A stretch of DNA of 64,000 nucleotides. Origin: Nostoc sp. CMAA1605. Lineage in GTDB: Bacteria > Cyanobacteriota > Cyanobacteriia > Cyanobacteriales > Nostocaceae. Position numbers and translations under genes: made by a program. The stretch is from assembly GCF_021596505.1 (NCBI RefSeq), contig NZ_PJIZ01000006.1, forward strand, positions 1 to 64,000. The letters run 5' to 3'. Numbering within the stretch: the first letter of the stretch is position 1; each line of letters begins with the position of its first letter. This document shows positions 33,939 to 46,536 of the stretch, piece by piece. Under the pieces are notes generated by a model. The model had not been told where the DNA came from and did not search any database. It worked only from the letters and a program-made list of their open reading frames with translations.

Positions 33939-36900
33939 TTACACAGAACTCAGGTGTTTTTCCACCACAGCTTGGGGATTAGCCTCTGGACTATCCGCCT
34001 CAGAAGGTGGTACTAATTGCCAGAATCGGGGTAGGAATTCTGACCAATTTTGTAAGATAAACTTGGCTTTGGGTGAACCTGTACGTTCTACGTGAGCAGT
34101 GATTAAATCTTTCAATTGCTTCTCACCTGCGGCTGTCATCACCCGTTGGAGTTTGACAATTTCTTTGTTAACTAAATCAGGGAATGCGCTGTCTTCTTCT
34201 AAGAAGTACGCCAGTCCGCCAGTCATCCCAGCCGCGACGTTGCGTCCGACTTTACCTAACACTACAATCACGCCGCCGGTCATATATTCACAGCAGTGAT
34301 CACCTGCGCCTTCAATGACGGCTACACCTTTGGAGTTGCGAACAGCAAAGCGTTCTCCACCTAAACCATTGGCAAATAATACGCCACCTGTAGCACCATA
34401 AAGGCAAGTGTTACCGACAATGACATTTTGTGATGGTTCATAGTTAGCATCAACTGGCGGTTTAATAATAATTTCGCCGCCGTGCATTCCTTTACCGACG
34501 TAATCGTTAGCTTCTCCAGTTAAGGTCAAGGTTACGCCAGGAAGGTTAAACGCCCCAAAGCTTTGTCCGACGCTACCAGTGAAATTGAGGTTAATTTGAC
34601 CTTCAAAACCACTATCACCATACTGGGAAGCGATCGCACCTGCTAATCTGGTTCCTACGGTTCTGTCAGTATTCACAATCGCTAAGTTCTTAGTGACTGT
34701 GGATTGATTGCGAATCGCGGCTTGAATTTCTGGGTCAGCTAGCAGTTGATCGTCCAAAACTGGGCCGTTGCTGTGAACTTCTTCATGGACTAACCAGCTG
34801 CGGTCAGCCTTGCTATCTGGAAGTTGCAGCAAGCAGTTGAGGTTGAGAGATTGGGTTTTGGTGAGTTTTACGCCTTGGCGGGTGGTGAGTAAATCGCCAC
34901 GTCCGGTAATTTCTGACAAGGAACGATAACCGAGTCTCGCCAGTAAACTTCTGACTTCTTCTGCAATGAAGTAGAAGAAATTCACAACGTGTTCGGGGGT
35001 ACCTGGAAACCGCTTCCGCAGTTCTTCTTTTTGGGAAGCTACACCCACAGGACAGTTGTTGGTGTGGCAAATACGCGCCATGATACAACCTTCTGCAATC
35101 ATGGCGATGGAGCCGAAGCCGAATTCTTCTGCACCCATCAACGCACCCATGACTACATCCCAGCCTGTTTTGATACCGCCATCTACACGTAAAATTACGC
35201 GATCGCGTAGGCGATTTTCCATTAACACACGATGCACTTCTGTTAACCCTAATTCCCAAGGTGAACCGGCGTGTTTAATGGATGACAGAGGAGATGCACC
35301 TGTACCGCCGTCATGACCAGAAACTTGGATGATATCAGCGTTGGCTTTGGCTACACCAGCTGCGATCGTTCCGATACCGATTTCTGCAACTAACTTCACC
35401 GATACCTGGGCTTTGGGGTTAATTTGGTGCAAGTCGAAGATTAACTGGGCGAGGTCTTCGATGGAGTAAATATCATGGTGGGGTGGTGGTGAAATCAAGG
35501 TGACACCGGGCTTAGAGCGTCTCAACATCGCAATGTAAGGACTGACCTTTGGCCCTGGTAGTTGTCCACCTTCCCCTGGTTTTGCACCTTGGGCGATTTT
35601 GATTTCGATTTGTTTCGCACTGGCTAAATATCCAGGGGTGACACCAAAGCGTCCTGATGCTACCTGTTTGATGGCACTAGAAGCTGTGTCACCATTACGT
35701 AAGCCGTTGAGGTGGGGTAGGGTGGGGGAGTGACCGGAAGCGTCTACATCATCGAGGACTTTGTAACGTACAGGATCTTCGCCACCTTCCCCAGAGTTGG
35801 ATTTTCCACCCAAGCGGTTCATCGCGATCGCCAAAACTTCATGGGCTTCCCGTGACAATGCACCCAAGGACATCCCACCAGTACAGAAGCGTTGCACAAT
35901 CTCGGTAATTGACTCTACTTCTTCTACGGGGATGGGAGAGCGATCGCTTTGGAAGTCTAATAAGTCCCGTAGAGCTGTAACTGGTCTGCCTTGGAGATGT
36001 TGTTTGTAAACTTCGTAGTGGTCGTAATGCTTCCCGTCTACGGCTTTATGTAAGGCTTTGGCTAGTTCTGGGCTGTTCATGTGGTACTCGCCACCAGGAC
36101 GGTAGTTATAGAAGCCCAGGTTTTCTAGTTTCTTAATGGTGAGTTCTGGGAAGGCTTTACTGTGGAAGGAGAGGATTTCTTGAGCTAAATCACTGACACT
36201 CAAGCCACCAATGCGGGAGGTTGTTCCCTGGAATCCTAGTTGTAATAAGTCGCCACCAATCCCAATCGCTTCAAAGATTTGGGCGGCTTGATAGCTAGAA
36301 AGCAGAGAAATTCCCATTTTGGAGAGAATTTTCAACAATCCTGATTCCACAGCTTTGCGATAGTTAGCGATCGCCTGTTCTAAACTCATGGCTTTGAGTT
36401 TACCCCGTTCCATGAAGCTTTGGGTTTTGGGGTCATACCACCAATCACGCACGGTATCCAAAGCCATGTAAGGACAAACCGCACCTGCACCGTAGCCAAT
36501 TAAACAAGCGAAGTGATGGGTACTCCAGCATTGGGCGGTATTCACTACCAGGGAAGTTTTCATCCGCAAACCTTCCCGAATCAGGTGGTGGTGTACCGCA
36601 CCCACTGCTAATAAGGGAGGAATGTAACTATATTCTGATGTAATGCCATCATTGGCGCGATCGCTCAGGATTAAAATTTTCGCCCCAGCGCGCACTGATT
36701 CGGCGGCTTGTTGTTGTAAAGCTTTGACCGCATCTTGCAACCCTGACGGGCCGTTGGCAATGGCAAATAGGGTGGATAATTCAGCTGTCCCAAACCCTGA
36801 AAGCTTAATGGCTTCTAGTTCTGCTTCTGTTAAAACTGGGGATTCTAGTTGAATTCTTCTGGCAAATTCTGGTTTGGGTGATAGTAAGTTTCCTCTTTCA

Positions 36901-38624
36901 CCTAGTTCCACTTTCAAAGACATCACCAGTTTTTCCCGCAAGGGGTCAATTGCAGGGTTAGTGACTTGGGCGAAACGCTGCTTAAAGTAGTCATACAACA
37001 GGTGGGGTTTTTCTGACAGCACTGCCAGAGGAATGTCATCCCCCATACAGAAGGTTGGTTCTGCACCGTTGCTAGCCATTGGGTTAATCACCATGTCTAC
37101 ATCTTCGTTGGTGTAACCAAAAGCGATTTGTTGGCGCAGGAGGGTTTGTTTATCAATGGTGTTGGTGGTCAGATGCCCGTTTTCGGCTGCTTTGTGACCG
37201 TTCCCGTTACCATTGTGGGCTGAAGGTTCTCCCACAATCTGTTTGAGGTCTTGGCGATACTGGCGCAACCATTCACCGTAGGGATGTTTCTTGGCTGCGC
37301 GCTGTTTAATATCCCAATTCTTCAGAATTTCGTGGTTGACTAAATCCACGGCGATCATTTGTCCGGGGCCCAGTCTACCTTTTTCGACAATGTTAGCTTC
37401 GGGGAAGTCTACTACCCCTGCTTCGGAAGCTACAACAATGTAGTCATCTTTGGTAATTAGATAACGAGCTGGTCTTAAGCCATTACGGTCTAAGGTTGCA
37501 CCTACTTTTTGACCATCACCGAATACTAACAGGGCAGGCCCGTCCCAAGCTTCTTGCAGACCACTGTAATATTCGTAAAAATCAACAATCTCAGGATAAT
37601 CAACTAAAGATGGTTGATTTTTATACGCTTCTGGCACCATGATCATTAATGCTTCTTCTGGTGAACGGCCAGAACGCACCAATAATTCCACTACATTATC
37701 TAAGGTCGCGGAGTCACTGCTATTAATGTTAGCGACCGGTTTGATATCTTCAATGCGATCGCCCCAAATGGGATGCTCTAAGGTGGCTTCCCTGGCCATC
37801 ATCCAGTTAATGTTACCCAACAGGGTATTAATTTCCCCGTTGTGACCTAATAACCGCATCGGTTGCGCTAGCGGCCATTTGGGCATAGTGTTGGTGCTAA
37901 AACGACGATGGTAGACAGCAAACGCACTCTTATATGCAGGATTTTGTAAATCCTCGTAAAATTCTCCCAAAACTGCTGAACGCACCATGCCTTTATAGAC
38001 GATTGTGCGGCTAGATAAAGAACAAATATAAAGTTCTTCGGTGACGCTTTTCGCTGCTTTGAATATACGTTTGCGGGCAATGTAGAGTTGCTTTTCTAGC
38101 TCATCCCCACTTTGCGCCGATTGGAGAAAAACTTGTTCAATTCGGGGTTGATTGGCTCTGGCTTGCACACCCAGTAACTCAGGTTTTACTGGTACTACGC
38201 GCCAACCCAGTACAGTTAATTTCTCTTCTGTCGCTATTTTTTCAAAGATGGCTTTAGCTTGTTGAGCGATTTCTGCATCTTGGGGTAAAAAGATCATCCC
38301 CACTGCCAGATGACTGGGGGAGGAAAAGTCTATCTGTCCAGAGGTATATTCTGTTTGCCATAATTCCCAAGGAATCGCCGTTAAAATTCCTGCCCCATCA
38401 CCAGAGTCATAGTCTGCACTGCAACCTCCCCGATGCTCTAAACAGGTCAGTGCTACTAAAGCCTTCGCCACAATTTCATGACTGGCTTGATTTTGACGAT
38501 GAGCGATAAAACCTACACCACAGGCATCTCGTTCTTCTACTAACCACCTTTGCCCTTGGTAGGTATCCCCTGATTTCATACTTGCTGTGATTTGTTGGTT
38601 TAGATTCATCGGTTGATCATTCAT
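33939..38624 (-). CDS. glsF: Ferredoxin-dependent glutamate synthase large enzyme (Fd-GOGAT)
   Basis: 1561 aa. Makes two glutamate from glutamine and 2-oxoglutarate with electrons from photosynthetic ferredoxin; the main exit of ammonium assimilation. N-terminal class II amidotransferase with catalytic Cys35 in ERDACGVGF (the first 34 residues are removed in the family), central domain, FMN-binding synthase domain ([32 protein letters not shown]) and the 3Fe-4S cluster cysteines in [13 protein letters not shown], then the GltB C-terminal beta-helix ([11 protein letters not shown]). No FAD/NADPH small subunit gene follows. The sequence is closest to the ferredoxin type, not the NAD(P)H type. 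Start ATG 38624; monocistronic with its own terminator. Confidence 0.93.
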   Translation of the reverse strand: MNDQPMNLNQQITASMKSGDTYQGQRWLVEERDACGVGFIAHRQNQASHEIVAKALVALTCLEHRGGCSADYDSGDGAGILTAIPWELWQTEYTSGQIDFSSPSHLAVGMIFLPQDAEIAQQAKAIFEKIATEEKLTVLGWRVVPVKPELLGVQARANQPRIEQVFLQSAQSGDELEKQLYIARKRIFKAAKSVTEELYICSLSSRTIVYKGMVRSAVLGEFYEDLQNPAYKSAFAVYHRRFSTNTMPKWPLAQPMRLLGHNGEINTLLGNINWMMAREATLEHPIWGDRIEDIKPVANINSSDSATLDNVVELLVRSGRSPEEALMIMVPEAYKNQPSLVDYPEIVDFYEYYSGLQEAWDGPALLVFGDGQKVGATLDRNGLRPARYLITKDDYIVVASEAGVVDFPEANIVEKGRLGPGQMIAVDLVNHEILKNWDIKQRAAKKHPYGEWLRQYRQDLKQIVGEPSAHNGNGNGHKAAENGHLTTNTIDKQTLLRQQIAFGYTNEDVDMVINPMASNGAEPTFCMGDDIPLAVLSEKPHLLYDYFKQRFAQVTNPAIDPLREKLVMSLKVELGERGNLLSPKPEFARRIQLESPVLTEAELEAIKLSGFGTAELSTLFAIANGPSGLQDAVKALQQQAAESVRAGAKILILSDRANDGITSEYSYIPPLLAVGAVHHHLIREGLRMKTSLVVNTAQCWSTHHFACLIGYGAGAVCPYMALDTVRDWWYDPKTQSFMERGKLKAMSLEQAIANYRKAVESGLLKILSKMGISLLSSYQAAQIFEAIGIGGDLLQLGFQGTTSRIGGLSVSDLAQEILSFHSKAFPELTIKKLENLGFYNYRPGGEYHMNSPELAKALHKAVDGKHYDHYEVYKQHLQGRPVTALRDLLDFQSDRSPIPVEEVESITEIVQRFCTGGMSLGALSREAHEVLAIAMNRLGGKSNSGEGGEDPVRYKVLDDVDASGHSPTLPHLNGLRNGDTASSAIKQVASGRFGVTPGYLASAKQIEIKIAQGAKPGEGGQLPGPKVSPYIAMLRRSKPGVTLISPPPHHDIYSIEDLAQLIFDLHQINPKAQVSVKLVAEIGIGTIAAGVAKANADIIQVSGHDGGTGASPLSSIKHAGSPWELGLTEVHRVLMENRLRDRVILRVDGGIKTGWDVVMGALMGAEEFGFGSIAMIAEGCIMARICHTNNCPVGVASQKEELRKRFPGTPEHVVNFFYFIAEEVRSLLARLGYRSLSEITGRGDLLTTRQGVKLTKTQSLNLNCLLQLPDSKADRSWLVHEEVHSNGPVLDDQLLADPEIQAAIRNQSTVTKNLAIVNTDRTVGTRLAGAIASQYGDSGFEGQINLNFTGSVGQSFGAFNLPGVTLTLTGEANDYVGKGMHGGEIIIKPPVDANYEPSQNVIVGNTCLYGATGGVLFANGLGGERFAVRNSKGVAVIEGAGDHCCEYMTGGVIVVLGKVGRNVAAGMTGGLAYFLEEDSAFPDLVNKEIVKLQRVMTAAGEKQLKDLITAHVERTGSPKAKFILQNWSEFLPRFWQLVPPSEADSPEANPQAVVEKHLSSV

Positions 38625-39499
38625 AGCCTATTCCTGAGATGTCCTGAGATGTTGAGTCACTAACTTCGCCACTGCTGGTGAGAGCAATTTCCCAATTTCG
38701 TCCTGTACAAATACATAAACATCAACGAAATTTTAGAGAAAAAAAATTTTAACTGCGGTTGATCAAATTGCCCACGTTAAAATTTTGACACTATTTCTTA
38801 TGTGTTTATCCTGTGGAGGACAAAATACCTTATTTTGACATTTTATTTCTTTTATAAAGTTCGGTACTTTCTTCAGTTTTTTGTTCCTGTGGTGAATATA
38901 ATTTTCAAACAGAAAATATTTTGACAAGCAAGAACAAAACTCTAGTTAAATACTGCATGGCTTGACAGACAGAAACTATCCTGATTTAGTAGCAAAATCA
39001 GCGTATTACACTATGGACTCCTTTGACAATTTTCCAGTGTTTTTGGTTTTGATTTGAGTTTTTACTAATAATTTTTGCCACCAAAATATAGCTACTATCC
39101 TGCACTAACTAAATAGCGGTGACAGCAGCACACATCCTTGTCAGGATCTAATATTTTAATTTAAATTTGATTACCAAAACCATTGGCTATAGTTTGGCGA
39201 TCGCTCATGCTAGTTATGTATCTGGTGACAATGATTTTAGCGACAGATTGCTGAATCTAGTTTATAAGAGATAACTAGCCAATATATAGACTATCACGTT
39301 TTCACATAAGATGAATCATGATTTTTTAAGATTTCCAGACATTTGGTGAATCTGTTAAGTTGAGTGATATTTTTTCACAGAACCTATGAGTTGTTTTCCG
39401 CAATTAAATTCAGGCGCAAAGATGGGGAACAAGAAAAAGGCAACGCCAAGACAATGTATCTAACTAATTTTGTCTCATTCCTCATCAATCAGGGTGAAA
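38625..39499. other. Divergent intergenic region glsF / phosphodiester glycosidase
   Basis: About 875 bases, AT-rich, no repeat blocks. Must contain both promoters. I looked for an NtcA site (GTA-N8-TAC) for glsF and did not find a clear one. The frame at 39364-39639 is an overlapping shadow and is not supported as a gene. Confidence 0.5.
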
Positions 39500-41474
39500 A
39501 TGCCAAACTACTGCCGACTAACAAATCATCAGATGATTATCCACAAGTTAAATCACCACTTATTTCAGAAGACGGGAGTGACAATTGTCGCGATCGCCTT
39601 ATATTTATCTGCTACCATTCCCCAAAAGTCTTTAGCTAACACTCCGGCAAATTCGCAGTTACTTTCCCAGTCTCCTGCTTCCTTTGTGCCGCGTAACATA
39701 TCCACTGGTAGTCAAATTTCTCTGAATGGGCGTAATTTATCAGGTGCTTGGTTACAACAACTCAATCAAACAACCCCAGCCAAAATATACATTAGTGATG
39801 CAGCACTCAGGCAACTGCTTGGTATAGACCTATTAAGCACTAATAACCCTGAAAGACAGCCTATAGAGTGGTTTTCCAGCAATAATCAACCCCTGATTCT
39901 CTCTGCCAATCTTTGGCGAGGCTATCGTTATCTAGATGTGACTAATTTAGCCACAGCAGCAGGCTGGCAAATGCAAGCCCAAGGTAACACCTTAGTAATT
40001 GTCACACCGTCAACACAAATAAGAAATATTAGTGAAAATATCAATCCTGGCTCAGTTTCTCAGATTGTACTGGATTTAGACCGTCCTACCCCTTGGCAAA
40101 TCCAACAAGGATTACCCATCAAAACCCTCCAGGATGACCCTAACGCACCCACTTCCAATAATGCTGCACCAACTAACCGAGAGTGGAAAATCACTTTAGA
40201 TGCGATCGCCGATTCCAGTTTAATTCAACGCTACACACCCCCACCAGATTTACTCAAACAATCCTCAACATCCGCGTCCCTAATTCAAAAAGTTGAGGTT
40301 GTGAACAATCAAACAGTCATTACTCTCAGTGTCCCCCTAAATTTATCTTTGCAAGCTACCACAATCAATAATCCTCATCGCCTGGTGTTGAATCTGCGTC
40401 CTGATGCCCTTGAACCTAAAAATATCAACTGGGCGAGGGGATTACAGTGGCGACAAGATTTCGTCAATTTAGGCAAAGACCGCTTTGGTATAGTTTGGCT
40501 AGAAGTCAACCCCCGCGCTGCGGGTTTAGCCATTAAACCAATTTGGGCAACTGCCAATACTTTAGTTGGGACAGCACCCTTAATTCAAACAGCCCAAAGG
40601 GATTTAGCCGTAGCCGCCATTAACGCGGGTTATTTTAACCGCAATAATCGCTTACCCCTGGGTGCAATTCGTCGGGATGGTCAATGGTTATCTAGTCCCA
40701 TTCTCAACCGAGGTGCGATCGCTTGGAACGATGCGGGACAATTTTATTTTGGTCGTCTCACCCTCCAAGAAACTTTAACAACATCTAGTAACTTGCGATC
40801 AGCTACGCTGGGCGGAACGCCATCGCCAATTCTCTTTCTCAACAGTGGTTATGTCCAGAGTGGTATAGCCCGTTACACTCCCGCCTGGGGACAGACTTAT
40901 ACATCCCTCACAGATAACGAACGGGTGTTTATTGTCCAAAACAACAAAGTCACCAATCAATTTGTAGGTGACAAAGCTAATCAAACCAACTTTCCCATTC
41001 CACCAAATAGCTACTTACTAGTGTTTCGGGGGTAATGCTATTGCCCAAGCATCACAGTTAACCATTGGTACTGATGTGCAAATCACAACAGGGACTACTC
41101 CAGGCGAATTTAATAGTTACCCCAACATTGTAGGGGCAGGGCCACTATTGTTACAAAATGGGAAAATTGTCCTTGATGCCAAAAGTGAACAATTCAGCAA
41201 TGCTTTTATCACTCAAAAAGCCAGTCGCAGTGCCATTTGTACAACTGCCAACAATACTGTATTAATTGCAGCCGTACATAACCGTGTAGGAGGTTCTGGC
41301 CCCACTTTGGCAGAACACGCTCAACTAATGAAGCTTTTAGGTTGTGTGAATGCCCTCAATTTAGATGGTGGTAGTTCCACAAGTCTTTATCTAGGAGGAC
41401 AATTACTCGACCGTTATCCTAACACCGCCGCCCGTGTACACAACGGCATCGGTATATTTCTTCAGCCAAGATAA
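39500..41474 (+). pseudogene. Phosphodiester glycosidase family protein (NAGPA/DUF2233), one-base frameshift
   Basis: Exported protein of 657 aa when corrected. Start ATG 39500 (AGGGTGA just upstream); a signal-like hydrophobic stretch GVTIVAIALYLSATIPQKSLA follows. The N-terminal half is AMIN-like; the C-terminal NAGPA domain has INAGYFNRNNRLPLGAI and NALNLDGGSSTSLYLGG. At 41028-41032 a G5 run shifts the frame: removing one G gives FRGNAIAQASQLTIGTDVQI, joining both halves; 1975 minus 1 is divisible by three. As written, the protein stops after PNSYLLVFRG. The family cleaves phosphodiester-linked sugars in exopolysaccharide or cell wall. Pseudogene or sequence error. Confidence 0.85.
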
Positions 41475-41574
41475 TACATGGGGCATGGGGCATAGGGCAT
41501 TGGGAAAAATCTACCTTGTCTCGCAATTCCCCAGTCCCCAGTCCCCAATCCCCAATCCCCAGTCCCCAATCCCT
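41475..41574. repeat. STRR block
   Basis: GGGGCAT units followed by CCCCAGTCCCCAAT units in the gap after the glycosidase gene. Confidence 0.8.
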
Positions 41575-41792
41575 CTTTAAAGTTGAGAATAAGCTACCCT
41601 GAGACTTAATGAAGAGTTGGTGTAGACCATCTATTTTGGGCAAAAATGAACGCTCCATCCAAGTTTCACTTTGCTATGTTTAGCAAGGTGAAACTAAATT
41701 GCTGATTTTTACGGTTGTAAGATTGCCCCTCAATTTTCCATCAATGGATAAGAGTATCGACGGTTTGTATTATGTCTTCAAATGAGGTAACT

Positions 41793-42212
41793 ATGGCTCA
41801 ACATCAAGAAAATACTAAGACTAACACTCTCACCTTGCCAAGTGCGATCGCTAGCCGGAGTGTTGCTGCCACTGAATTACGCCCTTGGGGTTCTTTCACG
41901 GTTTTAGAAGAAGGGCGCGGCTACAAAATTAAGCGTATTGAAGTCAAGCCAGGACACCGACTCAGCCTGCAAATGCACCATCACCGCAGTGAACATTGGA
42001 TTGTCGTTTCTGGCACGGCTAGAGTAACTTGTGGAGAACAAGAAATATTACTCAGTAATAACCAGTCAACCTATGTACCTCAATGTACAGCTCACCGTCT
42101 AGAAAATCCTGGAGTCATTCCCCTAATTTTGATTGAAGTCCAAAATGGCGAATACTTAGGTGAAGACGATATTATTCGCTACCAAGATGATTATGCCCGT
42201 ACTGCGAATTAA
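41793..42212 (+). CDS. Phosphomannose isomerase type II-like cupin
   Basis: 139 aa from ATG 41793, preceded by GAGGT at 9 bases; ATG 41772 is also in frame. Single cupin domain: RPWGSFTVLEEGRGYKIKRI, KPGHRLSLQMHHHRSEHWIVVSGTA with metal-binding His residues, and the second cupin motif CTAHRLENPG. It matches the C-terminal isomerase half of ManC-type bifunctional enzymes (mannose-6-phosphate to fructose-6-phosphate), here without the guanylyltransferase half. Likely in GDP-mannose or polysaccharide supply. Confidence 0.88.
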   Translation: MAQHQENTKTNTLTLPSAIASRSVAATELRPWGSFTVLEEGRGYKIKRIEVKPGHRLSLQMHHHRSEHWIVVSGTARVTCGEQEILLSNNQSTYVPQCTAHRLENPGVIPLILIEVQNGEYLGEDDIIRYQDDYARTAN

Positions 42213-42524
42213 TTTACAGATAAAACTATTATGGTTTTAAGTTAACATCATTTCGCAAACCGTCTTAATTCAACCTGGCAATCTTTAAGTTAAGTCCCTG
42301 CTAAATTGTTGGTGGGGACTCATCAATTAAAAATTCAAAAAGGTCTGGAAACAATTTCTATATTGTCCCCTAAACCCTAAACCCCTAAACCCTAAACCCC
42401 TACACCCTTAAACCCATACACCCCCATACTTCCCCAAAGTCCTTTCTTTTCTCACTAATGATTGTGGTAGCTCAGTCATCTGCGATACTTAGATATAATG
42501 TCTTGAGTTGCCTTCAACAGTTTC
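42213..42524. repeat. Intergenic region with CCCTAAA-type STRR
   Basis: Positions 42366-42425 carry CCCTAAACC/CCCCTAAACC units in tandem (four or more) with CCCCTACACCC variants. The remainder, including the segment before ATG 42525, shows nothing that I recognise. Confidence 0.75.
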
Positions 42525-42845
42525 ATGATTCATTTAAGCCCATCTGCTGCTAGTGAAATCACTCGCTTACAGGCAAAACAGCAGCCTAATACACTTTTTC
42601 GGTTAGCGGTTAAATCAGGTGGCTGTTCTGGTTGGTTTTATGATTTGTCTTTTGATGATCAAACCAGAGTTGGCGATCGCGTTTTCCAAATTGACAGCCT
42701 GCAAGTAGTCATCGATGCTGATAGCTGCAACTACGTTAATGGTTTAACCATAGATTACTCCGAGGATCTCATGGGTGGTGGTTTCCGCTTCCATAATCCC
42801 CAATCTGTTGTCACTTGTGGCTGTGGTAATTCTTTTGCAACTTGA
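42525..42845 (+). CDS. HesB/IscA/SufA-type iron-sulfur cluster carrier
   Basis: 106 aa A-type carrier for Fe-S assembly. The three conserved cysteines are Cys at SGGCSGW (about residue 34) and the C-terminal CGCG pair. MIHLSPSAASEITRLQ is the usual N-terminus. It sits upstream of the str operon, separated by a strong promoter, and not beside nif genes, so a housekeeping role rather than nitrogenase-specific HesB is likely. Confidence 0.9.
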   Translation: MIHLSPSAASEITRLQAKQQPNTLFRLAVKSGGCSGWFYDLSFDDQTRVGDRVFQIDSLQVVIDADSCNYVNGLTIDYSEDLMGGGFRFHNPQSVVTCGCGNSFAT

Positions 42846-42972
42846 TTTTTGACAGGGAATGCGAGCTTAAATAAGCAACCAGCAAAAGATTACTCCCCTA
42901 AATTTTGTATTTCCCAGTCCCCAGTCCCCAATCCCCTAATTTATATCCAAAAATTAAAAATAATATGAAAGT

Positions 42973-43002
42973 TTGACATGAATTCATAAAAAAAGCTATA
43001 AT
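42973..43002 (+). promoter_or_regulatory. Sigma-70-type promoter of the str operon
   Basis: Consensus -35 TTGACA at 42973-42978 and -10 TATAAT at 42997-43002, 18-base spacer, 50 bases upstream of the rpsL ATG. This is the cleanest promoter match in the window. Confidence 0.85.
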
Positions 43003-43052
43003 CAGGATTTGTTAAAACTTAGACTAGCAAGCAGCTTCACGCGCTGTAACTC

Positions 43053-43436
43053 ATGCCAACCATACAGCAACTAATACGTAGTGAACGCGAAAAAGCGCGT
43101 CAGAAAACCAAGTCCCCTGCTCTTAAACAATGCCCACAGCGTCGGGGCGTTTGTACCAGAGTCTACACGACTACACCTAAAAAACCCAACTCCGCGCTAC
43201 GTAAAGTAGCACGGGTCAGACTAACCTCTGGGTTTGAAGTCACAGCTTACATTCCTGGAATTGGTCACAACTTACAAGAACACTCAGTTGTGATGATTCG
43301 TGGTGGTCGGGTCAAGGATCTACCTGGTGTGAGATACCACATCATTCGCGGTACTTTGGATACAGCCGGAGTTAAAGACCGCAAACAAGGCCGTTCCAAA
43401 TATGGAACCAAGCGTCCTAAAGAAGCGAAAAAATAA
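43053..43436 (+). CDS. rpsL: 30S ribosomal protein S12
   Basis: 127 aa decoding-centre protein. Conserved [19 protein letters not shown] (streptomycin site Lys in KKPNSA) and [13 protein letters not shown]. First gene of the str operon, behind the consensus promoter. Normal length and charge. Confidence 0.98.
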   Translation: MPTIQQLIRSEREKARQKTKSPALKQCPQRRGVCTRVYTTTPKKPNSALRKVARVRLTSGFEVTAYIPGIGHNLQEHSVVMIRGGRVKDLPGVRYHIIRGTLDTAGVKDRKQGRSKYGTKRPKEAKK

Positions 43437-43824
43437 AGCAGGTGATTAATCGTAATCTATTGCGATTAGTCCCTGGAATTTACAGCGTCCAGATTGCATA
43501 ACCAACTCATTGGTCGCTAATTCTGAAACCAGTTTCCAGAAATTATTCCAGCTTCTCCCACCAATCTACACTCAGCGAGCAAGTGTAGCAAAAATTTCAA
43601 CCGTTGTAAGCGACAGCAACGTTTGCATAATGACATTCCACTTAAAAAAGACGTTGTCGCTTTGTCATCCCAGTTTTTGAGGAAACAAGTCTGTAAAATT
43701 AGGGTGATTGCAGCCGTAAAGCAACCCTTTGCAATAGACAAGTCTGTAGCTAACCATTGCTTCAGATAAACATCTGTCTGATAGCATATAATTTCGTTGC
43801 CAAAATCCGAATTAAGGGTATAGT
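43437..43824. other. Intergenic region rpsL / rpsG
   Basis: 388 bases, unusually long for this operon. No gene or repeat recognised; a minus-strand frame at 43517-43741 has no family signature. A separate rpsG promoter or an internal regulatory leader is possible. Confidence 0.5.
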
Positions 43825-44295
43825 ATGTCTCGTCGTGGTGTTATTCAAAGGCGTCCAGTTCCGCCTGACTCTGTATACAACAGTCGGCTTGTGAGTATGA
43901 TCATCCGACGGGTAATGCGTCATGGCAAAAAATCACTGGCGGCACGCATCGTGTATGATGCAATGAAGACTATAGAGGAACGCACAGGCACAAATGCACT
44001 GGAAGTATTTGAAAGAGCAGTGCGAAATGCTACCCCTCTAGTAGAAGTAAAAGCTCGCCGTGTTGGTGGAGCTACCTATCAAGTACCAATGGAAGTGCGT
44101 ACAGATCGCGGTACTACCCTCGCACTGCGTTGGTTAGTACAGTTTTCTCGGTCTCGACCAGGACGCACAATGGCCAGCAGACTGGCTAACGAATTACTTG
44201 ATGCAGCCAATGAAAGCGGGAATGCAATCCGCAAACGGGAAGAAACACACCGGATGGCGGAAGCAAACAAAGCATTTGCACATTATCGTTACTAA
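43825..44295 (+). CDS. rpsG: 30S ribosomal protein S7
   Basis: 156 aa primary 16S rRNA-binding protein of the 30S head. [37 protein letters not shown] and [19 protein letters not shown] are typical. In the str operon S7 is often the autoregulator; the long leader upstream would suit this but is not proven. Confidence 0.98.
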   Translation: MSRRGVIQRRPVPPDSVYNSRLVSMIIRRVMRHGKKSLAARIVYDAMKTIEERTGTNALEVFERAVRNATPLVEVKARRVGGATYQVPMEVRTDRGTTLALRWLVQFSRSRPGRTMASRLANELLDAANESGNAIRKREETHRMAEANKAFAHYRY

Positions 44296-44299
44296 GTAC

Positions 44300-44336
44300 A
44301 AAAGCGGTATATCGTGCATTTAAAAGCGGTATATCG
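44300..44336. repeat. 15-bp direct repeat between rpsG and fusA
   Basis: AAAAGCGGTATATCG at 44300-44314 and again at 44322-44336, exact, 22-base period. Confidence 0.6.
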
Positions 44337-44435
44337 CAGAATTACCAAACAAAAGTCGGTTTTCTTTAAAAGTATAGAATCTTAACAAAGAGTAATATAC
44401 AAGATATCATGAGGCAAAAACCATAGGAGGCTACT

Positions 44436-46514
44436 GTGGCACGTACCAACCCGCTAGAGAAAGTACGCAATATCGGTATTGCGGCGCACATAGATGCGGG
44501 CAAAACAACTACAACAGAGAGAATATTATTTTACTCTGGGATAATTCATAAAATTGGCGAAGTACACGAAGGAACTGCCGTTACTGACTGGATGGATCAG
44601 GAACGGGAGCGCGGTATTACCATTACTGCGGCGGCAATTAGTACCAGTTGGAAAGATCATCAAATTAACATTATCGATACTCCTGGTCACGTAGACTTCA
44701 CCATCGAAGTTGAACGTTCTATGCGGGTGTTGGATGGTGTAATTGCGGTATTCTGTTCCGTTGGTGGTGTACAGCCTCAATCAGAGACAGTTTGGCGGCA
44801 AGCAGACCGTTACAAAGTGCCTCGGATTGCCTTTATCAACAAAATGGATCGTACAGGTGCGAACTTTTACAGAGTTCATGAGCAAATGCGCGATCGCCTA
44901 CGTGCCAATGCTATTGCAATTCAACTACCAATTGGTAGCGAAAGCGAATTTCAAGGCATTGTAGACTTGGTACGCAAGTGTGCATATATTTACACCAACG
45001 ACCAAGGTACAGATATCCAAGAAACCGATATCCCCGCAGAATTGCAAGACCTGGTTGAAGAACACTACACCAAACTGGTAGAAGCAGTTGCAGAAGTCGA
45101 TGACGACTTAATGAATAAGTACTTCGAGGGCGAAGCACTCACAGAAGCGGAAATCAAAAATGCACTGCGTAAAGGTACAATTGCCGGCACAATCGTACCC
45201 GTACTTTGTGGTTCAGCCTTTAAGAATAAAGGTGTGCAGTTGATGCTGGATGCAGTAGTAGACTATCTACCTGCACCCATCGACGTGCCAGCTATTCAAG
45301 GTACAGTCGGTAGTGGCGACACAGTTGAGCGTCGTGCTGATGACAACGAACCCCTAGCGGCTCTAGCCTTCAAGATTATGGCTGATCCCTATGGTCGCCT
45401 TACCTTCGTTCGTGTATATTCTGGCATACTGAAAAAAGGTAGTTACGTCCTCAACGCTACCAAGAATAAGAAAGAACGAATTTCTCGCCTCGTGGTTTTG
45501 AAAGCAGACGAAAGACTTGATGTAGAAGAACTGCGAGCAGGTGATTTAGGTGCAGCACTAGGTTTAAAAGACACCTTGACAGGTGACACCCTTTGTGATG
45601 AAAGCGCACCAGTCATTTTAGAATCCTTGTTTATTCCTGAGCCTGTAATTTCAGTTGCGGTCGAACCCAAAACGAAAAACGACATGGACAAATTGTCCAA
45701 AGCACTGCAATCACTCTCAGAAGAAGACCCCACCTTCCGTGTCAGTGTTGATCCAGAAACTAACCAAACCGTAATTGCGGGGATGGGAGAATTACACCTA
45801 GAAATTCTCGTAGACCGGATGTTACGCGAATTTAAAGTGGAAGCTAACGTAGGTGCGCCGCAAGTAGCTTACCGTGAAACCATTCGCAAAGCCGTCAACA
45901 GAATTGAAGGTAAATTCATCCGTCAAAGTGGTGGTAAAGGTCAATACGGTCACGTTGTGATTGACTTAGAACCCGGCGAACCTGGAACTGGCTTTGAATT
46001 TGTTTCCAAAATTGTCGGTGGTGTTGTACCCAAAGAGTACATTAACCCCGCAGAACAGGGAATGAAGGAATGTTGTGAATCTGGTGTATTAGCTGGATAT
46101 CCACTCATCGATGTGAAAGCTACTTTAGTAGATGGTTCTTACCATGACGTAGACTCTTCAGAAATGGCTTTCAAAATCGCTGGTTCAATGGCGATGAAAG
46201 AGGCAGTATCCAAAGCTTCACCTGTACTCTTAGAGCCTATGATGAAAGTTGAGGTAGAAGTTCCCGAAAACTTCCTTGGTGATGTAATGGGCGACCTCAA
46301 TTCTCGTCGTGGTCAAATTGAAGGGATGGGATCTGAACAAGGTCTTGCCAAAGTGACAGCAAAAGTCCCCTTGGCAGAAATGTTTGGCTATGCTACCGAT
46401 ATCCGGTCAAAAACCCAAGGTCGGGGTATCTTCTCCATGGAGTTTAGCCATTACGAAGAAGTGCCTCGCAACGTGGCCGAGGCAATCATAGCAAAAAGCA
46501 AAGGGAACGCATAA
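44436..46514 (+). CDS. fusA: Translation elongation factor G
   Basis: 692 aa GTPase driving tRNA-mRNA translocation. GTG start with AGGAGG 6 bases before. G1 AHIDAGKT at 17-24, G3 DTPGHVDF, G4 NKMD; domains II to V follow in order. Full length. Co-transcribed with tuf, 22 bases downstream. Confidence 0.98.
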   Translation: MARTNPLEKVRNIGIAAHIDAGKTTTTERILFYSGIIHKIGEVHEGTAVTDWMDQERERGITITAAAISTSWKDHQINIIDTPGHVDFTIEVERSMRVLDGVIAVFCSVGGVQPQSETVWRQADRYKVPRIAFINKMDRTGANFYRVHEQMRDRLRANAIAIQLPIGSESEFQGIVDLVRKCAYIYTNDQGTDIQETDIPAELQDLVEEHYTKLVEAVAEVDDDLMNKYFEGEALTEAEIKNALRKGTIAGTIVPVLCGSAFKNKGVQLMLDAVVDYLPAPIDVPAIQGTVGSGDTVERRADDNEPLAALAFKIMADPYGRLTFVRVYSGILKKGSYVLNATKNKKERISRLVVLKADERLDVEELRAGDLGAALGLKDTLTGDTLCDESAPVILESLFIPEPVISVAVEPKTKNDMDKLSKALQSLSEEDPTFRVSVDPETNQTVIAGMGELHLEILVDRMLREFKVEANVGAPQVAYRETIRKAVNRIEGKFIRQSGGKGQYGHVVIDLEPGEPGTGFEFVSKIVGGVVPKEYINPAEQGMKECCESGVLAGYPLIDVKATLVDGSYHDVDSSEMAFKIAGSMAMKEAVSKASPVLLEPMMKVEVEVPENFLGDVMGDLNSRRGQIEGMGSEQGLAKVTAKVPLAEMFGYATDIRSKTQGRGIFSMEFSHYEEVPRNVAEAIIAKSKGNA

Positions 46515-46536
46515 TTAGAAAAGGAAACGAGCATAC

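Noticed and set aside
38625-39499. NtcA site GTA-N8-TAC upstream of glsF
   Set aside because: No match with the correct spacing was found by eye.
39364-39639. 91-aa plus-strand frame upstream of the glycosidase
   Set aside because: Overlaps the real gene in another frame and has no family signature.
42366-42425. Eukaryotic telomere or contamination
   Set aside because: Flanked by ordinary cyanobacterial genes; heptamer repeats of many types occur throughout.
43517-43741. Minus-strand 74-aa frame between rpsL and rpsG
   Set aside because: No family pattern, odd composition, antisense inside a ribosomal operon; likely chance.
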